Source: Chloroflexota bacterium (GTDB lineage: Bacteria; Chloroflexota; Anaerolineae; Anaerolineales; Villigracilaceae). Taken from it: 56,462 bases of DNA. Position 1 is the stretch's first letter, and each line of letters opens with the position of its first letter. Under the pieces are notes generated by a model, which had not been told where the DNA came from, searched no databases, and worked only from the letters and a program-made list of their open reading frames with translations. Below, piece after piece: positions 51,240 through 56,462 of the stretch. The position numbers and the translations under genes are program-made. The DNA is taken from contig JACPYX010000015.1 of the NCBI GenBank assembly GCA_016195815.1, positions 1-56,462 of the forward strand. The letters are read 5' to 3'.

Positions 51240-52445
51240 TTATTTAACGCGCTGCCCACGCAAGCCCCGCCAGAAGCGGCGAATCTGGACGATCAGCCGC
51301 GAGCCGGGCGGCGGCAGGGGCTGAGTCTGAGGCTCGGGCCACGGATCAAGATCAAGCATTTTTCGCATTGTGTACCGCCACAAAAGAGCCACGGTTGCAA
51401 GCATTGGGGCGGCCACAACCACGCCCAGCAGGCCGAGTAAATTTGCGGCGATGATGGCCGCTACCAGCACGCCTGCCGGATGGACGCGCAAAGTCTGTGA
51501 GATGATACGCGGGGTGATGATGTTATCAAAGATTTGGTCTATTAGGAGGGCCAGCGTGACGGCAATAATTGTGTAAGATAACGGTGTCAAGCCGAATGGC
51601 TGGGCGGGCTGAAAGTATGTGACGAGAGCCAGTGTTGTCCACGTGATAAATGGGCCAACATAAGGAACAAACTTGGCCAGCCCGGCCAGAAACGCAATCC
51701 CAATTGCATAACGAATGCCAAGTATGCTCAAGACAATGGTGTAGGTAACTGCCGTCAGGAAAAAGATGATGATTTGCCCGCGCAGGAAGGCGTTCCAGAT
51801 ATGGCCGAGTTCGTGACCCAAACGCCGGATGTCTTCTGCGTAGCCGGGAATATCCAGCCAGACAATTCTGCCGCGCAGGCCGCCGCTTTCAGCCAGTACG
51901 AAATAGGAGATCAAAAGGACAAAAAGCGCCCAGCCCAGGAATTGTGCTGCGCCGCTAGCAACCGTGCTGAGCAGAGTCCCGGTGCGGCCAAGCAGAGGAT
52001 TGACAATGCCAAGCAATTGAGTGCTCAATGCGTTCAAATCGAGAGTGCGGAAGTCAAATTGGAACGGGCCAAATTGATAAATCCGGCCTGATAAACTTTT
52101 AATAATATCGGGCAGGGCTGTCAGGTTGTTTTGCACAACAGATACGAGACTCTGAATTTGCTGTATCAGCCCCACCCCGCCCAGAGTCAACAGGCCCAGC
52201 AAAAAAACGAGCAGGAGCAGATAGATCAAGCCAACGGTCAATTGCCAGGCGATATGCAGGCTGCGTTGCAGAAGGCTGGCGACAGGATGGAGCAGGTATG
52301 CGAGAATGAAGGCTATAAATAATGGGCCGATGATGGAATGAAATTGAATGAACAAACCTGCCGCGATTGCGACGATGGTCAGGGCTATGACCAGCTTGGT
52401 GGTGGCGCCCCAATTCGGAGAGGAAGAGGAGGGAGTTTCGTTCAT
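51240..52445 (-). CDS. AI-2E family transporter (UPF0118)
   Basis: The 401-residue protein has about eight helices and the AI-2E permease pattern: FIAFILAYLLHPV near the N-terminus, a long amphipathic periplasmic-side segment (SLVSVVQNNLTALPDIIKSLSGRI), FLAGLAKFVPYVGPFITW and LRVHPAGVLVAAIIAANLLGLLGVVVAAP. Members include sodium/proton antiporters and proposed autoinducer-2 exporters; the name does not prove AI-2 transport. It ends in a basic tail. Confidence 0.88.
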   Translation of the reverse strand: MNETPSSSSPNWGATTKLVIALTIVAIAAGLFIQFHSIIGPLFIAFILAYLLHPVASLLQRSLHIAWQLTVGLIYLLLLVFLLGLLTLGGVGLIQQIQSLVSVVQNNLTALPDIIKSLSGRIYQFGPFQFDFRTLDLNALSTQLLGIVNPLLGRTGTLLSTVASGAAQFLGWALFVLLISYFVLAESGGLRGRIVWLDIPGYAEDIRRLGHELGHIWNAFLRGQIIIFFLTAVTYTIVLSILGIRYAIGIAFLAGLAKFVPYVGPFITWTTLALVTYFQPAQPFGLTPLSYTIIAVTLALLIDQIFDNIITPRIISQTLRVHPAGVLVAAIIAANLLGLLGVVVAAPMLATVALLWRYTMRKMLDLDPWPEPQTQPLPPPGSRLIVQIRRFWRGLRGQRVK

Positions 52446-52500
52446 CGTGTTATAGTCTGATTGTAGTCAATGACAAGTAAATTTACAACGGTTAAATAAA

Positions 52501-52530
52501 ACATCCCCGCAAACATGTTTGCGGGGATGT
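52501..52530. terminator. Bidirectional terminator between FHA and permease genes
   Basis: Perfect 15-base arms ACATCCCCGCAAACA/TGTTTGCGGGGATGT without a central spacer, with AAA before and TTTT after. Confidence 0.88.
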
Positions 52531-52542
52531 TTTCGAATGGAC

Positions 52543-53121
52543 TTATCCGCATCCTGTCAGGAAGGGGAAGAACGTACACCACAGGAAATTCGCATCAATG
52601 TACCAGAATATGACAGCGCATAAACAGATAAAGAGCAATGCGCCAATGCCGATAAAGATGGGCGCCGTGTTGGTCTTTTTGGTTTGCAGAGGCGCGGAAT
52701 AAGCGGGAGCAGGCGGAGGGGCACCCGGGGCCTGATAAACGGGAGCCGGCACTGGGGCGGCGGCCATTGGACGCGGCGCGCTCGTGCGCGGCGTCATCAC
52801 CGTTGCGCCTGGGTCGCCAGACAACGCTTCGTACATGAGCACAATCTGTTCGCCGAAGGAAACCACATCGCCGGATTTCAATACAACCGGGCTGGCCAAT
52901 CGCTGTCCATTAACGAAAGTGCCATTGGTCGAGCCTAGGTCTTCGAGCACATATTTGCCGCCCTGGAACGTCAGACGCGCGTGTTTGCGGGAGACCTCGG
53001 CATCATTGATTGCCACGCCGCTTGAAGAATCACGGCCGATGACAAGTTGATCGCCTTCGAGCGAAAATGTCGCGCCCGGCGTTGGACCGGAACGCATCAC
53101 GAACTGAAATTGAGCGGCCAT
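52543..53121 (-). CDS. FHA-domain membrane protein
   Basis: The 192-residue protein has an N-terminal FHA domain (about 4-95) with IGRDSSSGVAINDAEVSRKHARL and LGSTNGTFVNGQRL, the phosphothreonine-binding loops. A Pro/Ala-rich linker (about 100-150) and one helix (about 155-177) follow, with a short Cys-containing outer tail. It would recruit phosphorylated partners at the membrane. GGAGAAGGT fixes the start at 53121. No Ser/Thr kinase is nearby. Confidence 0.88.
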   Translation of the reverse strand: MAAQFQFVMRSGPTPGATFSLEGDQLVIGRDSSSGVAINDAEVSRKHARLTFQGGKYVLEDLGSTNGTFVNGQRLASPVVLKSGDVVSFGEQIVLMYEALSGDPGATVMTPRTSAPRPMAAAPVPAPVYQAPGAPPPAPAYSAPLQTKKTNTAPIFIGIGALLFICLCAVIFWYIDANFLWCTFFPFLTGCG

Positions 53122-53211
53122 ACCTTCTCCTCCATAAAGACAGTGAATGATATTAATAAGTGTAAAGGCTTCGTTGGGAAAAGTCAATTACCCGCGCGTC
53201 CACCATCCGGA

Positions 53212-53934
53212 CTAGGCCAGTTTCATTTCAAATCCGAACACTTCACTAAACGCGGCGATAACTTCATGCTTCACTTTTTGCATGTCAGGCAGATGCGGGA
53301 AAAGATCGGCCAGGCTGACGACGGGTTCATCCGCCAGGCCGCAAGCAATGATGCCATCGAAATATTCCATGTCTGGATTCACGTTCAATGCGAAACCGTG
53401 ACGCGAGACGCCGCGCGCATCCACTTTGACGCCGATGGCCGCGATCTTGGCGGGCTTGGCGCGATCTTCAGGACGACAACGCGGACAGCGCGAATATACG
53501 TCGGCTTGAATCCATACACCGGTCAGCCCGGACCTTTGACCGGCCGCCAGTCCAAGGCGCGCCAGCGCCGCGATCAGCGTTCGCTCCAACTTGCGGACAT
53601 AGCCGACGTAATCAGATTCAGGGAGTCTGTTTTGGCTGTCAATTTTCCCCAGCGGCAAAAGCGGATACCCCACCAATTGTCCCGGCCCGTGATAGGTCAC
53701 ATCGCCGCCGCGATCCACCCAATAAATGGCAATCCCTTTTTCCTTGAGTTTTTCCTCGCCCCACAAAAGATTCTCGGCATGGCCTTTCCGCCCAAACGTA
53801 TAAACGTGCGGATGCTCCAGCAAAAGCAAAGTCGGAGGCCGCGTGCCCGCCGCGATCTCCGACGCATATTCGTCCTGCAATTTCCAGGCGCGTTCGTATT
53901 CGATTAGGCCGAGATCAAGAACTTCACAACTCAT
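53212..53934 (-). CDS. lipB: Octanoyltransferase LipB
   Basis: The 240-residue enzyme moves octanoyl from acyl carrier protein to lipoyl domains. It has LLLLEHPHVYTFGR, RGGDVTYHGPGQLVGYP (75-91) and the catalytic Lys/Cys pair in KIAAIGVKVDARGVSRHGFALNVN and DGIIACG. A short extra segment with two Cys (SRCPRCRPEDRAK) precedes the catalytic Lys and is not usual. It follows the DprE1-like gene after a palindromic repeat; lipA is not in the window. Confidence 0.93.
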   Translation of the reverse strand: MSCEVLDLGLIEYERAWKLQDEYASEIAAGTRPPTLLLLEHPHVYTFGRKGHAENLLWGEEKLKEKGIAIYWVDRGGDVTYHGPGQLVGYPLLPLGKIDSQNRLPESDYVGYVRKLERTLIAALARLGLAAGQRSGLTGVWIQADVYSRCPRCRPEDRAKPAKIAAIGVKVDARGVSRHGFALNVNPDMEYFDGIIACGLADEPVVSLADLFPHLPDMQKVKHEVIAAFSEVFGFEMKLA

Positions 53935-53944
53935 AACGATAATT

Positions 53945-53974
53945 CGACATTCGATTTTCGAGTATCGAATATCG
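53945..53974. repeat. TTCGATATTCGA-family palindrome (lipB side)
   Basis: CGACATTCGA/TCGAATATCG arms with one mismatch, between the lipB and DprE1-like genes. Confidence 0.55.
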
Positions 53975-53976
53975 CC

Positions 53977-55395
53977 TCACAAATCTCCAAACACTCTTCG
54001 ATACAAATCCGACTCCAAAATTCCGGCTGGGTCACAACGCTTCTTCAACTTCTTGAATTTCGCAATCGTTTCTTCACCGAGGAAGCGCGCCGCGCTTTCA
54101 GGTGTGGTCTCGCTATTTTTCGCAAAGTAGAAACGTCCGCCCGCGTCAAGGACAATGCGATCAAACTCCTGCAGCATGGCGCTTAATTTTGCGCGGTTAG
54201 AATTAGTGACCTTGAAATCTATTGCCAGTGAAAAACCATCCACAGCATGGGTCAAAAGGAATTTATCTGGGCGATGACGTTTTGTCACGCCCAGATAAGG
54301 CGGCATACCGCGTTTGTGCGAGAGGCGCAGCATTTCCGTCCAAGCCGCTTCGGCGGTTTCCTTCGGCATGAAAGATTGATATTCGATCAATCCGCCGCGG
54401 CCAAAAGACAATTCCCAATTCGGAATATAGTCGAGCAGAAAATGGAAGGCGGCGTGAGATTCCCTGAATGTATGGCGCGGCAGGCTGACAATGTATTTGC
54501 CAGTATTGACGCCCCACGTTCCCAGATTGTTCACGAACGGACTCATGAAGTAATGCAAAATTGATTTTGGAAAAACTCCAAAGATGCGCGGCGGCAAAGA
54601 TTGATTCTTCAACAGCATTGTCTTTTGCGCGTCCGGGTCTTCGCCTTCGCGCAGATAACGCGCCGCGTGGATCTGCCCGCGGCCGAGAGATTTTCCGCCA
54701 GCCGTGGTATCCAGCCAGCCTACAATGTAATCATAATTCGGGGCGTTGTCGAGCAGGTCGGTCAGGTGTTCGTGGAGATTATGCACCGGGCGCGCGGCTA
54801 TCTCCAAAAGTCCGGAGTAGACGCGCTTCATCTGCATCGTGATGGATGTGAAGATTCCCAACATCCCAAGTCCGCTGATCGCCGCATAAAACAAGTCCGC
54901 GTTTTTCTTCGGCGAGCAAGTCACTTCTGCGCCGGTCGGCAGGATGGCGGTAAATTCCAAAACGTGTTCGCCGATGGTGCCCACTTTGAAATTATTTTTT
55001 CCGTGAACGTTCGCGCTGAGACATCCGCCCAATGTAGTGAACATCGTGCCAGATACGACCGGCGGCCACCAACCTTCAGGCTCGACGCTTTGCCAGAGTT
55101 GTTGAATCGTGACGCCCGGCTCGGCTCTTACCTGACCCGTGGCCGGATCCCATTTAATGATTTGGTTCATGGCTGACATATCGAGCACGATGCCGCCGCT
55201 GTTGAGCGAGGCATCGTTATAGCTGCGCCCGGCGCCGCGCGCGGTGACAGTCAATCCATTCTTCTTTGCGAGTTGAAAAACTTCAACAATTTCTTCGGCG
55301 CACGTTGGGTTGAAGACATAAGCCGGAGCGCGCAGAGAGTGACCAAAGTTTTCTAGAAATATAAACTTATTAAGAGGAAGCATTGTTGTGTCCAT
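53977..55395 (-). CDS. FAD-linked oxidoreductase, DprE1-like
   Basis: A 472-residue protein of the vanillyl-alcohol oxidase fold. The FAD-binding N-domain has TVTARGAGRSYNDASLN (49-65), AEPGVTIQQLWQ, GGCLSANVHGKNNFKVGTIGEHV (about 127-149). The C-domain has RGGLIEYQSFMPKE and YLGVTKRHRPDKF, similar to DprE1, which oxidises the 2-OH of a polyprenyl-phosphoryl ribose. The next gene upstream is a DprE2-like SDR. A role in polyprenyl-phosphate arabinose or another sugar epimerisation is inferred from the pair. Confidence 0.82.
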   Translation of the reverse strand: MDTTMLPLNKFIFLENFGHSLRAPAYVFNPTCAEEIVEVFQLAKKNGLTVTARGAGRSYNDASLNSGGIVLDMSAMNQIIKWDPATGQVRAEPGVTIQQLWQSVEPEGWWPPVVSGTMFTTLGGCLSANVHGKNNFKVGTIGEHVLEFTAILPTGAEVTCSPKKNADLFYAAISGLGMLGIFTSITMQMKRVYSGLLEIAARPVHNLHEHLTDLLDNAPNYDYIVGWLDTTAGGKSLGRGQIHAARYLREGEDPDAQKTMLLKNQSLPPRIFGVFPKSILHYFMSPFVNNLGTWGVNTGKYIVSLPRHTFRESHAAFHFLLDYIPNWELSFGRGGLIEYQSFMPKETAEAAWTEMLRLSHKRGMPPYLGVTKRHRPDKFLLTHAVDGFSLAIDFKVTNSNRAKLSAMLQEFDRIVLDAGGRFYFAKNSETTPESAARFLGEETIAKFKKLKKRCDPAGILESDLYRRVFGDL

Positions 55396-55409
55396 AAAAG
55401 ATACTCAAT

Positions 55410-55448
55410 AATTCGATATTCGATGATCGTGTCATCGAATATCGAATT
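55410..55448. repeat. TTCGATATTCGA-family palindrome, perfect 17-base arms
   Basis: AATTCGATATTCGATGA/TCATCGAATATCGAATT with loop TCGTG, between the SDR and the DprE1-like gene. There is no T-run, so it is probably a repeat rather than a terminator. Confidence 0.8.
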
Positions 55449-55457
55449 GCCGGCCCT

Positions 55458-56248
55458 TTAGAAATTCATTCTTCGGAAAATGAACGAAGGAATGTTGCGA
55501 ATGATAAACATGATCCAACTCCAAAACCACGGAGTGTAGATTTGCTGTTTGCGGGCGCGCATGGCCTTGTAAATATCGCCGGCGGCTTTTTCGGCCGTGA
55601 TCTTGAACGGCGTCGGGCCTTGCGCGGCCTTGAGCATGTCGGTTTGAACGAAGCCCGGCTTGACCGTCAGCACGTTGACGCCGTGGCGAGTCAGGCGGTT
55701 GCGTAAAGCCTCGAGATAAGTTGTCAGCCCGGCTTTGGACGTGTTGTATCCGGGGTTGCCCACGCGCCCGCGATCTCCCGCCACCGATGAGATGCCGACG
55801 ATCTGTCCGCGTTGGGCGGATTGGAACATGGACGCGATTGGGTTGAGCCAGGCGAACGCGCCAATCAAATTCGCTTCGATCATCTGGCGGTCGCCGTCGA
55901 AGTTATAGTTGGCGGGACCCGGCGGAAAGTTGACGCCCGCAGCAAATATAACGGTGTCCAGCCCGCCGAGGTCTGCAACGATGCGGCGCAAAAGAACAGG
56001 CACTTCATTGTAATTGCTCACATCGTGAACGTAAGGCAGGGCGCGTGTCCCGTTATGAGTCCGATTGATTTCTTCGCAGAGCGAATCCAACATATCTGCG
56101 CGGCGGGCGATCAGGGCAAGAGAATATCCCTCACGCGCGAGCAGATGCGCCAATGCCGCGCCCATTCCGCTGGATGCGCCGATGATCAGGCCGCGTAATT
56201 TAGGATGAAGGGGGGTTGCTGGGGGAAAAACCGGTTTTTTTGAAGGCA
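55458..56248 (-). CDS. SDR oxidoreductase, DprE2-like
   Basis: A classical short-chain dehydrogenase: GLIIGASSGMGAALAHLLA (nucleotide binding), HDVSNY, FAAGVNF, GISSVAGDRGRVGNPGYNTSKAGL with the Ser/Tyr/Lys catalytic set, and PGFVQTDM. A C-terminal hydrophobic stretch (FWSWIMFIIRNIPSFIF) suggests membrane association, as for DprE2, which reduces the keto intermediate made by DprE1. I favour GTG at 56248 with AGGGAG eight bases before it; an ATG at 56300 is in frame but would add a low-complexity leader near the IS end. Confidence 0.8.
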
Positions 56249-56309
56249 CAGAAGGAACTCCCTGACAGATTTGTGAACATTCTAACACAGGTGTTTTCAT
56301 ATATAATCA

Positions 56310-56328
56310 GGTATGGTTGAACGGAGTG
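56310..56328. repeat. Candidate terminal inverted repeat of the right IS
   Basis: GGTATGGTTGAACGGAGTG matches the complement of 111-129 at 13 of 19 positions. It lies two bases outside the transposase stop codon. Confidence 0.4.
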
Positions 56329-56329
56329 T

Positions 56330-56462
56330 CTAAACCTGTAGGTGAAGGAAGTCAATAATGTTGGCTGGATAAGCAGGATAAAGGCGTTTCCAGAGTTGAC
56401 GTTGGTTGTAGCAAAAGACCAGCAAACGGATGGCACATTTCAACGCATACGGACAGCGAGAG
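56330..56462 (-). mobile_element. IS1-like transposase, C-terminal fragment cut by window edge
   Basis: On the minus strand the last 44 codons include CPYALKCAIRLLVFCYNQRQ and end IIDFLHLQV before TAG. This matches C-termini of IS1-family transposases found in Chloroflexota. It is in the same orientation as the N-terminal fragment at the left edge, so both may be copies of one IS. Confidence 0.7.

Noticed and set aside
51240-52445. Quorum-sensing autoinducer-2 exporter
   Set aside because: The family name is historical; many members are antiporters, and no luxS or lsr-type gene is near.

Overview
The window looks like a chromosomal piece of an anaerobic or facultative member of the Chloroflexota, most likely Anaerolineae. 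This is an inference from gene content: the SCO1664/DUF3090 pair, B12-dependent acyl-CoA mutase, 2-hydroxyacyl-CoA dehydratase components, a glucosylglycerate-type cassette, many Chloroflexota-style membrane glycosyltransferases, and a dense load of short palindromic repeats. No rRNA or other decisive taxonomic marker is present. Both ends of the window lie inside IS1-like transposase genes on the minus strand, so it probably ends at assembly breaks caused by repeated insertion sequences.

Layout. 0-7.5 kb: tRNA-Val(TAC), then ruvA, ruvC and yebC on the minus strand, a GT-C type membrane glycosyltransferase, an MrfA/YprA-like helicase carrying an inserted HNH domain, and a LOG-family protein. 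7.6-14 kb: class-B J protein, HtrA-like lipoprotein protease, molybdopterin oxidoreductase, TSUP permease, DUF998-like and MFS membrane proteins. 14-21 kb: enoyl-CoA hydratase, AAC(3)-like acetyltransferase, a divergent Nramp transporter/DtxR pair with a candidate operator between them, and a two-component system next to a Met-rich PepSY protein. 21-27 kb: a four-gene minus-strand operon with a GH13_18 phosphorylase, two GT4 glycosyltransferases and a Usp-GpgS fusion, probably for glucosylglycerate-type compatible solutes. 27-31.5 kb: an IS3 remnant, an AT-rich membrane protein and a Vps62-like membrane protein. 31.5-41 kb: an operon of DUF3090, SCO1664-like kinase fold, homoserine dehydrogenase and a tandem DinB-like protein; an acyl-CoA mutase with isobutyryl-CoA mutase signature residues; rnz-pfkA; ftsK; tRNA-Arg(CCT).

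43.6-49.2 kb holds the most unusual part: seven tightly coupled minus-strand genes, mostly joined by ATGA overlaps. They encode a geranylgeranyl-reductase-like flavoprotein, two separate lycopene-cyclase-domain membrane proteins, two 2-hydroxyacyl-CoA dehydratase/benzoyl-CoA reductase-type subunits (one lacking the expected cluster cysteines), their ATP-dependent activase, and an ICMT-like membrane methyltransferase. I do not know a described pathway with this set. An oxygen-independent modification of an isoprenoid or carotenoid is the simplest guess.

49.8-56.4 kb: a decayed DUF302 gene, P1 peptidase, a small conserved protein, AI-2E-type permease, FHA protein, lipB, and a DprE1/DprE2-like oxidoreductase/SDR pair. 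Throughout, at least five families of short palindromic repeats occur between genes, and in three cases they appear to have been inserted in frame inside coding genes (helicase, homoserine dehydrogenase, dehydratase subunit).
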